A DNA stretch of 64,000 nt. Origin: an uncultured Poribacteria bacterium (lineage in GTDB: Bacteria > Poribacteria > WGA-4E > WGA-3G). The stretch is from positions 1,592,481 through 1,656,480 of the forward strand of contig OY282383.1 in the NCBI GenBank assembly GCA_958295855.1, given 5' to 3'. Below the pieces are notes generated by a model. The model worked only from the letters and a program-made list of their open reading frames with translations, was not told the DNA's origin and made no database searches. Shown piece by piece: positions 26,853-35,471 of the stretch (position 1 is its first letter; each line of letters opens with the position of its first letter). A program made the translations under genes and the position numbers.

Positions 26853-27049
26853 GATAGAAGCTCCTTCCCTTTGCCATTAAGGGATGTTTTCAGATCGTTG
26901 TTAGTGAGGTGGGATTTTCCTCTCAGGTCCGAACTTCTCTGCTCCCTGGGTCTTCTGACAATCTCAAATCCTAGGGTTGTGAGAACTTTAGTCGCAACCG
27001 CCTCGCTGAGTCTATCCTCAACCGCAAGAATGACGTTCCATGATCTCAT
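26849..27049 (-). CDS. truncated Toprim-like partner of the AAA ATPase
   Basis: The 66-residue frame starts MRSWNVILAVEDRLSEAVAT, overlapping the ATPase stop by four bases. The strand plus V-E-D-x-L-S-E pattern resembles the first motif of Toprim-type proteins paired with OLD/AAA ATPases. After ~35 residues the sequence turns charged and low-complexity and ends at the PhyH start, so the conserved D-x-D part is missing. I read it as the N-terminal stub of a once longer gene. Confidence 0.5.
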   Translation of the reverse strand: MRSWNVILAVEDRLSEAVATKVLTTLGFEIVRRPREQRSSDLRGKSHLTNNDLKTSLNGKGKELLS

Positions 27050-27309
27050 TCTAATAAACTCAACTGTTCAGAATATCCTGAAAACACAACTTCTCCGGCA
27101 GTAAAGCCTGTCTTAAGGAGGATGTGTACATCGTCAATATCGGAAGCCAATTTCACTTCCGTTCCTGCCTTTGTCGGTGTGAGCATGAGCACTTCGGTAC
27201 CGTCAATGCCGGGTTCGGCAAGCAGAACATCGCTCTGTGTGCTAACCAAGACTTGCTGATTCTTACTCGCTTGCATTCGGAAAAATAGCGGAGCGAGTTG
27301 AGATACGAG
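27025..27309. repeat. 285-bp direct repeat, left copy
   Basis: Appears identical to 32642-32926 (offset 5617). It covers the last ~88 codons of the AAA ATPase gene and the first codons of the Toprim-like stub. Confidence 0.9.
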
Positions 27310-28167
27310 TTCCGGATTCAATGAAAGTTCCGGCTCTTCCAACAAGAGGACAGAATCACTTTCAAGAAGAAACCATAAAAGCGCGATTAACCGTAGCACG
27401 CCGTTAGAAAATTGATCTTCGCGTTGCCAACCTGCTTTAGGGTGCCAATGAGAATAACGCGCTTGTAAATGCGGATGCCCGGTGAGGGTGTCTCGAATAA
27501 AGGCTAATTTCTCAAATTGCGGAATTGCCCCTTTGAGCACATGTTCAATTGTTTTCAAGCGAGAACAACGCGTCTTCTCATCTGCACTGGCGACCTGCTC
27601 AAGAAACCCAGCCGCGAACGGATTGTCTTGAACAGCGGCACCTGAAATAGCATTGGGCGAAACCAGATGAAAGTCGGTGATAGCACCCACGAAATCAACG
27701 AGTTCGCTAAAATCGCGGTTACCTCCCTCAAGAACAGATCGGGTGAGTCGCTCAGGATGCGTTTTGTCGGCTGCCTCGGGTCTATCGACGAGGAGGTTCC
27801 CATTTTCCCATACCCGTTCATACGTAAGACAAGCCCGGCGAGCGCCTTCGCTTTCCTTGTGAAACCCTATGCCATATTGCCATGTCGCAGGTGCTTCTGA
27901 ATTCGCAGAGAGGTGCATCTCAATTGCCACTTCGGAGGCTGGCATTGCAGACAAGCATCGGATATTAGAGACACCGCCTCGGACACTGAGTGCGTTTTGT
28001 AAGCCGCCACCTTCCGCCTTGACAATATCACGCAGAAAACGAAAGATGTCAAGCAGATTCGATTTGCCAGACGCATTCGCACCTACGATAAACTGACGCT
28101 CTGTCAGTGGAACATCAATCTGCTGAAAATTCCGCCAGTTTTTGACAATAAGCCGCGTGATAATCAT
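27046..28167 (-). CDS. AAA/OLD-like ATPase (RecF/SMC-type P-loop)
   Basis: This 373-residue ATPase starts MIITRLIVKNWRNFQ and carries Walker A GANASGKSN at 29-37, a signature-like region LRLIALLWFLL, and Walker B SVLLLEEPELSLNP (~280-293), then a D-loop/H-loop region QQVLVSTQSDVLL. It belongs to the AAA_21/AAA_15 type found with Toprim or nuclease partners in defence pairs such as OLD, Gabija and PARIS. Its own partner gene is truncated. GGAGGTGA precedes the ATG. It lies in the left half of the defence island and its 3' end is duplicated 5.6 kb away. Confidence 0.88.
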   Translation of the reverse strand: MIITRLIVKNWRNFQQIDVPLTERQFIVGANASGKSNLLDIFRFLRDIVKAEGGGLQNALSVRGGVSNIRCLSAMPASEVAIEMHLSANSEAPATWQYGIGFHKESEGARRACLTYERVWENGNLLVDRPEAADKTHPERLTRSVLEGGNRDFSELVDFVGAITDFHLVSPNAISGAAVQDNPFAAGFLEQVASADEKTRCSRLKTIEHVLKGAIPQFEKLAFIRDTLTGHPHLQARYSHWHPKAGWQREDQFSNGVLRLIALLWFLLESDSVLLLEEPELSLNPELVSQLAPLFFRMQASKNQQVLVSTQSDVLLAEPGIDGTEVLMLTPTKAGTEVKLASDIDDVHILLKTGFTAGEVVFSGYSEQLSLLE

Positions 28168-28399
28168 AAGGGTGAATCACCTCCACAACGGGCTCCTCCA
28201 TCTGTGTGAATGTTGCAATATGAGCAACCTGCAAACCTTGTTCTAATGATAACATATTCGGTGAACGGATGTCAACCGAGAATCCCTTGCCTGCGAAATT
28301 GGGGTGTTTTTCTGCTTATTTCATTGGTGTTTTGCTTAAGAATGTTACATTTTTTGACCCAAAGGGTGCCATTCCTTTTTGTCCACCGACTGCTGAAGC

Positions 28400-28432
28400 A
28401 AAAATGCCGCTCCTATCTGAGGAGCGGCAAAA
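28400..28432 (-). terminator. intrinsic terminator of the DndB-like unit
   Basis: GCCGCTCC-(7)-GGAGCGGC at 28406-28428. On the minus strand the stem is followed by ATTTTTG. It lies ~70 bases past the DndB-like stop. The rest of 28168-28499 shows no gene. Confidence 0.8.
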
Positions 28433-28499
28433 CAATTCATCAACAACCGAATGCTAATATATCTGCTAAACAGGTATCAACTTCACGAAAACTAACAAA

Positions 28500-29912
28500 C
28501 TATCCAGATATGGAGGATTTCATTTCCTCAACTTGTTGCCACATCATGTCAATTTTTTCCTCGGATTGTGCCGGAATTAGAAAACCTGCCCAATCTCTTT
28601 TCAAACTTTCAACACCGCTTGTGTCAAGTTCTTCCAAACCCAGCATCCATTGTTGGATGATACGCCCGCAACGGACTACCTTTGCCCTTTCTTCGCTCCG
28701 CATATTCCAACGATTTGTTGTAGTAGACTTGATTAACAGGAAGTACTGCCACGGGGCTTGATGGAGCCGCCATTCTAACCGACTTAGTCCTCTTAACGCC
28801 TCGCGGACAGTATCTGGTGTAGAATTTTCAGGATCGGGGAGGCGTTTGTCAAGTAACGCTCTAACAATTTTCGCTAGCATCTGTTGTCCGATGGGCCAAA
28901 ACAACAGATGATCTGTTTCATCTTCGCTTTCTGTATCTGTAAGTTCATGAATCCGCATGTTGGGTGGATGGTTATGAAGAATCGGGAGTTCTGCAAGTAA
29001 TGCATCCCAATACATTGACAATTCAACATAGAGACTGTCAATGTATTCCTCGGACGGGCGGAACCGTTTAAAGGTTTTCAGATCCGCGCCTTCCTCACTG
29101 ATTGCTCCCCAGCCCTTGGGGATTCTCTGTACCGAGCTAAGCAATTCAATGTTCATCTCGTACAAAGTTTCAAGGCTGGTAAAGTACGAATCTTTGTGAG
29201 TAAGATTTTTTCCTTTCCGTGTCTTAATCCGCCTTGACTCGCGCTGTTTGCCGGCCGATTTAAAGAAATCGTTCTCAGTCACCAGCCGCCGCGTGAGAAT
29301 GGCAAACGTATCATCCTCGTCCATGATGATGTTCGTCGCCTGATCCGTCGGCTTGGCATAGCGGTTAAGATTTGAGAAGAGCCTGCGATACTTTTGCATG
29401 AAATCTTCATTAGAATCTTCTAGACGCGGCATGATGACGATGACAGAAAATTCGTCATTCTCAAAGTCTTCAGGCGCACCATCGGATAGCGGATTGTTCC
29501 GATCGAGAAGCGTTTTAATGGCTGAAAGGCGGTGCTGTCCATCTAGGGCGTAGTACTTCTGTGTGCCATCAAATTTCAAGACACCGAATGCTTCGTTAAG
29601 CCGCCGGTCGTCATGAAAAATTGAAAATTGCGGATCTTCTGTGATCGTAATCGGGTAGAACATCGGATTTCCCTCAAGAGCAGCAACAACAATTGAGGCG
29701 AAGAAACGGTCCGGTTGACGTTTCAGATATTCCACAATCTCCTTCTTAACTCTGCTTTCCTTCAAAACTCGCTGAATTGCTTCATCAAGAGTCCGATCTT
29801 CATAAACTTCAGAAGCGTATTTCACGTTTTCGCTTAGTTCGCGTGCACTCATTTTGACGATATAGTATCTAAACGATCCCATCTGTGAACGTAAAGCTGG
29901 ATAAATATTCAT
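28500..29912 (-). CDS. DGQHR-domain protein, DndB-like
   Basis: ATG 29912 with GGAGGA upstream gives ~470 residues; the frame itself extends to a TTG at 29954. The hallmark YALDGQHRLSAIKTLL lies near residue 120, followed by FSVIVIMPRLE, YRRLFSNLNRYAKPTDQATNI and a helical C-terminus, as in DndB and DGQHR proteins. DndB regulates or accompanies DNA phosphorothioation; DGQHR proteins also occur alone in defence islands. The gene follows a GIY-YIG pseudogene and a GHKL/GIY-YIG pair and ends at a clear terminator. A DndC-like gene lies 8 kb away, but dndD and dndE are absent. Confidence 0.85.
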   Translation of the reverse strand: MNIYPALRSQMGSFRYYIVKMSARELSENVKYASEVYEDRTLDEAIQRVLKESRVKKEIVEYLKRQPDRFFASIVVAALEGNPMFYPITITEDPQFSIFHDDRRLNEAFGVLKFDGTQKYYALDGQHRLSAIKTLLDRNNPLSDGAPEDFENDEFSVIVIMPRLEDSNEDFMQKYRRLFSNLNRYAKPTDQATNIIMDEDDTFAILTRRLVTENDFFKSAGKQRESRRIKTRKGKNLTHKDSYFTSLETLYEMNIELLSSVQRIPKGWGAISEEGADLKTFKRFRPSEEYIDSLYVELSMYWDALLAELPILHNHPPNMRIHELTDTESEDETDHLLFWPIGQQMLAKIVRALLDKRLPDPENSTPDTVREALRGLSRLEWRLHQAPWQYFLLIKSTTTNRWNMRSEERAKVVRCGRIIQQWMLGLEELDTSGVESLKRDWAGFLIPAQSEEKIDMMWQQVEEMKSSISG

Positions 29913-29950
29913 TAATACAATCCTCCATCGGATTTGTCGGTTTGCAATGC

Positions 29951-30345
29951 TCAAGCCGGGTGGGGCGATTCTGTCCTCGCGGGGATATGTCCACGGACGA
30001 GATTTGCCGGAGGCCCAAAGCAGTCAACGAGCCGAGCCTCAAGTTCATCTATATGCTCAAGACTCACTTCAGTAAACCAGTACTCAAGGCTATCACCAAA
30101 ACAGCATATCGCCATCTCAATCTCCAACTTTGGCCGGTTGTAGTGCTCAAGGAATCGACGGCGCAGTGACTTAGACTTGCCGACATAGATGATGTTATAC
30201 AGGGTCTTAATCAGGAGTTGCGTGAAATCAGGTGGTTGCTACAAATCGCATACACACCCGGGATCTCGGGGACGCTCTCACGGTAAAGTGACTCGAACTT
30301 TGCCTTTGACCTAGGAAAGGCTGCTCTTATTTCATAATCATTGAT
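29951..30345 (-). pseudogene. frameshifted GIY-YIG nuclease
   Basis: One frame reads SVPEIPGVYAICSNHL (GIY-like element). After a frame change near 30223-30235 another frame reads YNIIYVGKSKSLRRRFLEH, then DELEARLVDCFGPPANLV, ending at a TGA at 29951-29953. Together they make a complete GIY-YIG core in two frames. There is no start codon upstream, and its 5' part overlaps the end of the intact GIY-YIG gene. Confidence 0.6.
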
Positions 30346-30826
30346 AACATTCCAGGATCCAGGGTTCCAAATTACTAGAAATTCTGCCCGCTTCTTCTTG
30401 GATGTCCTGAAGTTTGTTATATGAATTCCCGCGTGTCCGTGAAACGATAGAAATCGCTAGTTTTTGCTCGGTGATCCAATTAATCAACCTTCGTTGCACC
30501 AAGTCTTCTACCGCCTCGCGATATACCGGACTATCGATTTGGAACATCTCTTCCGGTGTGAATCTTATCGCTACAAAATCAACCTTCTCGAGCGGTACCT
30601 CTTCGTAGTGATAAAGATCAGAAAGGCGTTGAAGATAGGTATTGCCGTACGTATCAGACAAATGTTGGGTGAGCCTGCCAAGGGGGCCTGTTTTCGCCCT
30701 CGTTTGCCCAACATAGAGCGTCGCTCGATCTCCAAGGATTCCATAAATCGTATACAAAAACTGGCTCTGTTTCGTAATTGTTACATCGAAAATTGTTGCC
30801 AGCACACGTTCCACAGAAATTCTCAT
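30338..30826 (-). CDS. GIY-YIG nuclease family protein
   Basis: The 162-residue protein has the GIY element FLYTIYGILG (~23-32), the YIG element TLYVGQT (~36-42), the catalytic arginine region GRLTQHLSDTYG, and a helix with a late glutamate (AVEDLVQRRLINW). It should be a small single-strand or double-strand DNA endonuclease. The ATG overlaps the stop of the GHKL ATPase gene (ATGA), which indicates a functional pair. Between its end and the DndB-like gene lies a second, broken GIY-YIG gene. Confidence 0.8.
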   Translation of the reverse strand: MRISVERVLATIFDVTITKQSQFLYTIYGILGDRATLYVGQTRAKTGPLGRLTQHLSDTYGNTYLQRLSDLYHYEEVPLEKVDFVAIRFTPEEMFQIDSPVYREAVEDLVQRRLINWITEQKLAISIVSRTRGNSYNKLQDIQEEAGRISSNLEPWILECYQ

Positions 30827-32520
30827 AAGTCCGCCAAAAAGTCCGTTAGATTAAGTCTTCGGATTATATCTAAAAGCGTTCCGCCAACCCTCTCTCTATA
30901 TTCCGCCATAATTTCCTCAATTTGACCATCATCGCGTTCTGATTTATAAACCAGGTCATATTCGCCCCTAGCAATTGCAAAAAAAAGAACGTCTACTATC
31001 TTCAGTAGATTGCTATTGTCGTAGACAGTGTCTAAAATATCTCGGCAAAAACTATGCGACCGATTGACCCGCACAATTAGCCCATGTGTCGGATCGTGTG
31101 CTCTTTCCCAGAGTTGATTGTTGTCTAGTGTATCGACATAGAGCACGCGATGCCCTGTTTCGCTGACGCGCTGCTGGTCCTCACTATGTATTGGCTTCGC
31201 TTTAGCAGCCTTATTCCGGCGGTGCTCCAGTTCCTTCCTCTCTTCAGAAGGAGCAACAACCTCATCCCGCTCGTCTTCATCAGTTTGAAGAGCGGCAATC
31301 CTACTCAACGCTTGATTGGCAGTATCGTGTGGGTTTTGCGTGAGCGGCTCAACGGAAACTCGGTGCGCGGTTTTCCAAGCAATCCGACTCTTTTTGGCTG
31401 CTTCGAGAACCAAAGGTTTAAGTTGATTCTCGGCGATTTCCGAGAGATGTATACGACTCTTTGTAACATCAATATTTAAAACATCATCGGCATCACTGTT
31501 GATTAGCAGGCGACCCCGGAAAGCATACAAATCCTGATCTTGTGGCACAAAACCGAGACTATCTGCCCACGAAATCAGTCGCCAGTCACGATAAATGTAA
31601 AAACCGCAATTCCCGGCCTCAATTCGATAACGGGCGCGACAATCTTTCCGGCTCATTAAACCTTTACGTTCTACGCTCGGGGGATGCGGAAGTTGGGTGA
31701 TTTGAACTTGTGCCGTTGTATATCCAGTGACGGTAAGCTGAATCGCTTGTGATTCGGTAATCCACTTCGGCTGAAGTCCGTTCCACGTATGCTCGTTCAA
31801 ATTAGCATCATCGGGATCAATTTCATCTACAAACAGTGGATCTATCGGGACGACATCATCAGTATCAATTGTCAGTGAGAGGGGTTCAAATCCCTCAGCG
31901 AGGCCCTTCAAATAGTAATAATAGATAACCCCAGCCTTACGCTTTAATCCATCAATGATTTCAGCGGTGCGCGGTAAAGACTCAGAGAAGATTTTGGTAA
32001 TACGGATTAAAGTGCCTGACTTTTCTTGAGCACAAGCCTTCAATTCCGCGACATCTTCTTCTGTCGGATCGGTTAACTCATAAACGTATTTTCCTGCCTC
32101 AACAATTGAATCTTGATCCAACACAACTTTGCACACTCTATCTGAGTCATTTTCAGCACGGGATATGATTTCTAGTCGTTTCCCTAGCGATGCGGCAGCT
32201 GTTTTCATGCCCATACCGAACTTTGAAAGCGTGTTTTCATGATATAGTGCGGCTGATGAACCTAAGGTAAGAGCATTCGCTAGTTCCTCCTCATCCATGC
32301 CACACCCGTTATCTGCAATGACAAACGACTTTAAAATCGCTTTCGGTCTGCCACGTTGCCTGTCTTGTCGTTCTTGATTCGCTTTGATGGCAACACAAGT
32401 CGCCCCTGCGGATACTGAATTATCCACAAGATCCAAAAGAGCAGATACCGGATCGTATCCTATGCGGCCTAAGGCCTGAAATACGCGTCCTGCATTCCAA
32501 GTTCCTTCCTTTATGCTCAT
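30823..32520 (-). CDS. GHKL ATPase (MORC/Hsp90/MutL-like)
   Basis: This 565-residue protein has the Bergerat fold motifs: N-box ALLDLVDNSVSAGA (~26-40), G1 IADNGCGMDEEEL (~67), and G2 SKFGMGMKTAA (~100). Downstream transducer-like strands (LINSDADDVLNIDVTKSRI) resemble MORC/Hsp90 proteins, and the C-terminus is helical. It would act as an ATP-driven clamp. The ATG has AAGGAGAG upstream, and the gene is coupled to a GIY-YIG nuclease, which suggests an ATPase-nuclease defence module. It is the first of three unrelated-looking GHKL proteins in this island. Confidence 0.88.
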   Translation of the reverse strand: MSIKEGTWNAGRVFQALGRIGYDPVSALLDLVDNSVSAGATCVAIKANQERQDRQRGRPKAILKSFVIADNGCGMDEEELANALTLGSSAALYHENTLSKFGMGMKTAAASLGKRLEIISRAENDSDRVCKVVLDQDSIVEAGKYVYELTDPTEEDVAELKACAQEKSGTLIRITKIFSESLPRTAEIIDGLKRKAGVIYYYYLKGLAEGFEPLSLTIDTDDVVPIDPLFVDEIDPDDANLNEHTWNGLQPKWITESQAIQLTVTGYTTAQVQITQLPHPPSVERKGLMSRKDCRARYRIEAGNCGFYIYRDWRLISWADSLGFVPQDQDLYAFRGRLLINSDADDVLNIDVTKSRIHLSEIAENQLKPLVLEAAKKSRIAWKTAHRVSVEPLTQNPHDTANQALSRIAALQTDEDERDEVVAPSEERKELEHRRNKAAKAKPIHSEDQQRVSETGHRVLYVDTLDNNQLWERAHDPTHGLIVRVNRSHSFCRDILDTVYDNSNLLKIVDVLFFAIARGEYDLVYKSERDDGQIEEIMAEYRERVGGTLLDIIRRLNLTDFLADL

Positions 32521-32641
32521 CCTTCTCTCCTTGTTCTTGTCATATCATTTCTGCGAAATGCAGACGTGTCCGGTGCGAGGTGACAATCTAACAGATCGTG
32601 CTACAAGCGCGCTCGCAGTGACGATTACCGGCACCTATCAA

Positions 32642-32926
32642 CAAGAATGACGTTCCATGATCTCATTCTAATAAACTCAACTGTTCAGAATATCCTGAAA
32701 ACACAACTTCTCCGGCAGTAAAGCCTGTCTTAAGGAGGATGTGTACATCGTCAATATCGGAAGCCAATTTCACTTCCGTTCCTGCCTTTGTCGGTGTGAG
32801 CATGAGCACTTCGGTACCGTCAATGCCGGGTTCGGCAAGCAGAACATCGCTCTGTGTGCTAACCAAGACTTGCTGATTCTTACTCGCTTGCATTCGGAAA
32901 AATAGCGGAGCGAGTTGAGATACGAG
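32642..32926. repeat. 285-bp direct repeat, right copy
   Basis: Appears identical to 27025-27309. On the right it joins the spacer before the 818-residue GHKL gene's 3' end; on the left it runs up to the promoter region of the 565-residue GHKL gene. Confidence 0.9.
32663..32926 (-). pseudogene. 3' fragment of the AAA ATPase gene
   Basis: The last 88 codons of the 27046-28167 ATPase are repeated exactly, from SRIS-adjacent residues through GYSEQLSLLE and the stop. It lacks the P-loop and any proper start; an internal ATG would give only 76 residues. Beyond 32926 the frame continues into unrelated sequence. The rest of 32521-33014 holds no other gene. Confidence 0.85.
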
Positions 32927-33014
32927 AAAGAAGGCGTGTCCTCAGCTTTTCTATCTGGAATAGATGCAATGCTTGTTTTCATCTGTAGAAAGTTGTCGCC
33001 TATAGGACGTAAAT

Positions 33015-35471
33015 TTAATCTTCTAGCAATTGCATGATTTCATCAAAACTAAAGCTCAAGATAAATTCTGCGTAGTGGCTGTCAAACAAATCTTTGAGGT
33101 AAGTGCCTAATTCAATCTCGGAATCCGTGCCATTTTCCTCTTGCACAACCTGATACTTATGAGCCTTTGTAATTGAGTACAAAAACAGTGTATGAGAATA
33201 CACAGAAGCGATATATTTCCGATTAGCGATGTCTAGCTGTTCCTGACTTGGATTTCTAGTCTTTGCTTTGAAGTTCTTCAAAACAGTACTATCCATATTG
33301 ATATAGATTCTCTCTAACTTCTCGCCACTCACCATAGGGTAAATCACAGTAGCGTAATTCATTTCCTCGCCTGTCGCACTTTCGACTTGTCCCCAAGTTA
33401 GCTCACCATTTTTTTCCGGTCTTTCCTCTTTGTAAGCGAATATCAGATCAGGCAAACCTAAATTCGGGATTTCCTTATTGGCAGCTTTCGGTGAAGGCTG
33501 CTGCGGTGCTTTAGGTTCACTTATCTTTATCCAGAATATTTCCTCAAAAAAACTGCCGGTGGGGTCGCTAAGGCTGACTTTAACCCTCGCTTCATTCCCA
33601 ACATGTACTTTTTCTTTTGGACTGAGATGAATCTTAATTGTTCCGTTCTGAGGACTACTTTTCCGTGCATTGAATACATCTTCAACCCGGTCAACTTTGC
33701 CGGGGGCATCGCCACCTTGTGTTTCATTCGTTTTGAAATCAAGAATGGCAATTTTCAATTCCCCCGGTTCTTCGATGCGGTCAAAATAATTGTTTTCCAC
33801 ATCTGTGTCAAAGCGGATTGCTTTCTCACCACCAAGTGGAATTACTACGACACCTTTTCCGTCTTTTCCCTGCACATGCCGTTTGAAAAAAGTAGGGAAT
33901 CTTTTTGGATTAAAGGGTTGCATGTCTTTTTTCCCCGGTTTTTTCTCGGTTGATTTGTTGATGTCTCTTTTTTGGTTACCCCTAGACTGCAAATCCAGAT
34001 CCAGGGTTTGGCCCAACAACTTCAACAACTCTTCGTTTCGGGAGAAATTCTGAGCAAAAGATCTAATCAAGTCTTTTGCATTCTCGCTTTCCACTGCTAT
34101 TAAATCTTTTCGTCGGTTTCGGATTTCTGCCAAGCGCCCATCTTTTGCCCCGAGTTTGTCTGCTAAAAAGCTCCGTAAGGCGCGTGTTTCCTCTCCACTC
34201 TTTAACCGATCACGGGATGCCATAAACAACTCTTTACGGAAATCATAGTTCATGTTTGTGCAATCAACATGAATGAGAAGATGTTCCTTGAGTAAGTTAA
34301 ATTTTAGAGAACGAGTTATGAATTCAGATGTGTAGTGTCCATGAACCTGCCCATTGACCGAAAACAGCACAGACATTCTGTTTTTGAAAAACTCGCGCTG
34401 AATTGTTTTCTTAGTCTCTTTGACAGATTTACCCTCAATTTTCGTTCTGAAAACATAGCACGTCACTTTCATCTTGCCGAAAAGCGCGTTGTCAAAATCT
34501 TCGGAAAAAGACTTTTCAACGTACCTGTTATCTTCTTGTTCTAACCTGCGTTTTAATCCGTATAAGCCCCTTCGTAAGGAACTCTTAGGATAGCGCTCCT
34601 CTTTTTCAATCGTGTACACTGGCAAAACAGGTTCAAACAGATACTCGTTAATGCTCTGGTTCAAATCCCTAGAGATATCGGAAATCCCCGAAGGCAGATC
34701 GTAAGAGTACATTTTGATAATTGTGCCTGTCGTGAATTTCTTGTTGAACAGACCCAAATCCTGTTGATTCGCTTGGAAAGTAGAGGTCTTTCCATTGATC
34801 TTCAAGTATTCGTACCACGTACTCTTTTTTACGCGCTCTTCCGCTTTGCTCAGCGGATGTTCCCTGATTAACGTGAAACCGAATTCCCCTGTGTTATCGT
34901 AACGCTTTGAGCCGATTAACTGGTATCGCTTTTTACCGCAAAACACAATGGCACCGCTTCCACCCATATTGTATTTGCCTTGCACAAAATGGATTTCGTT
35001 CTTATTTCCCCGCAACAGTGAGAGAAAGGTGTTCTCAAATTCTTCAGGATGCTGTCCCTCACCATCATCATAAATAATCAGGGAGGTATTGCCCCGTGGT
35101 CCATCAGCAAGAATTTGAATGCTCTCAGCTTGTCTATTTCTATCCTGCGACAGGTCCCAGTCACTGTGATTTGCAAAGAAGTTAACTTTGGCTTCCTCCA
35201 TGGATTTCGGAGCACTATCAGACTTGGGATTGATACCTGCTTCCAAACATTTCTTCATTAAAACAGCATCAATTGAGTTCGTAATTTTCTCAATTAGCGA
35301 GGCAATCGGAGCGGATTGTTGGTTTTCGATGACACCGAAATTATTCTCGTTACCACCAAGGGCATGCCAATTTTCCTGTTTGAAAATGTCCGGATAAGCG
35401 TTGACGACTTTATCGACATTGTCCTCGGTTTGGGCGAAATATAGTTTGTTGAAAAGTTGCCTCATGTTCAT
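33015..35471 (-). CDS. GHKL ATPase, last gene of DUF4007 operon
   Basis: This 818-residue protein shows a Bergerat fold: N-box IASLIEKITNSIDAVL (~55-70), G1 IIYDDGEGQHPEEFENT (~133), and G2 GKYNMGGSGAIVFCG (~165). Further domains follow: a transducer-like region (HVDCTNMNYDFRKELFMASRDR), a beta domain near 540-650, and a C-terminal region after residue ~680 (LIFAYKEERP ... ILSFSFDEIMQLL). Its ATG overlaps the preceding GHKL stop (ATGA). No known family name is assigned. Its fixed position in the operon suggests a structural ATPase component of the defence complex. Confidence 0.85.
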   Translation of the reverse strand: MNMRQLFNKLYFAQTEDNVDKVVNAYPDIFKQENWHALGGNENNFGVIENQQSAPIASLIEKITNSIDAVLMKKCLEAGINPKSDSAPKSMEEAKVNFFANHSDWDLSQDRNRQAESIQILADGPRGNTSLIIYDDGEGQHPEEFENTFLSLLRGNKNEIHFVQGKYNMGGSGAIVFCGKKRYQLIGSKRYDNTGEFGFTLIREHPLSKAEERVKKSTWYEYLKINGKTSTFQANQQDLGLFNKKFTTGTIIKMYSYDLPSGISDISRDLNQSINEYLFEPVLPVYTIEKEERYPKSSLRRGLYGLKRRLEQEDNRYVEKSFSEDFDNALFGKMKVTCYVFRTKIEGKSVKETKKTIQREFFKNRMSVLFSVNGQVHGHYTSEFITRSLKFNLLKEHLLIHVDCTNMNYDFRKELFMASRDRLKSGEETRALRSFLADKLGAKDGRLAEIRNRRKDLIAVESENAKDLIRSFAQNFSRNEELLKLLGQTLDLDLQSRGNQKRDINKSTEKKPGKKDMQPFNPKRFPTFFKRHVQGKDGKGVVVIPLGGEKAIRFDTDVENNYFDRIEEPGELKIAILDFKTNETQGGDAPGKVDRVEDVFNARKSSPQNGTIKIHLSPKEKVHVGNEARVKVSLSDPTGSFFEEIFWIKISEPKAPQQPSPKAANKEIPNLGLPDLIFAYKEERPEKNGELTWGQVESATGEEMNYATVIYPMVSGEKLERIYINMDSTVLKNFKAKTRNPSQEQLDIANRKYIASVYSHTLFLYSITKAHKYQVVQEENGTDSEIELGTYLKDLFDSHYAEFILSFSFDEIMQLLED

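Noticed and set aside
32770..32982. 70-residue minus-strand ORF across the right copy of the 285-bp repeat
   Set aside because: It reads the ATPase fragment in the wrong frame and has no ribosome site.
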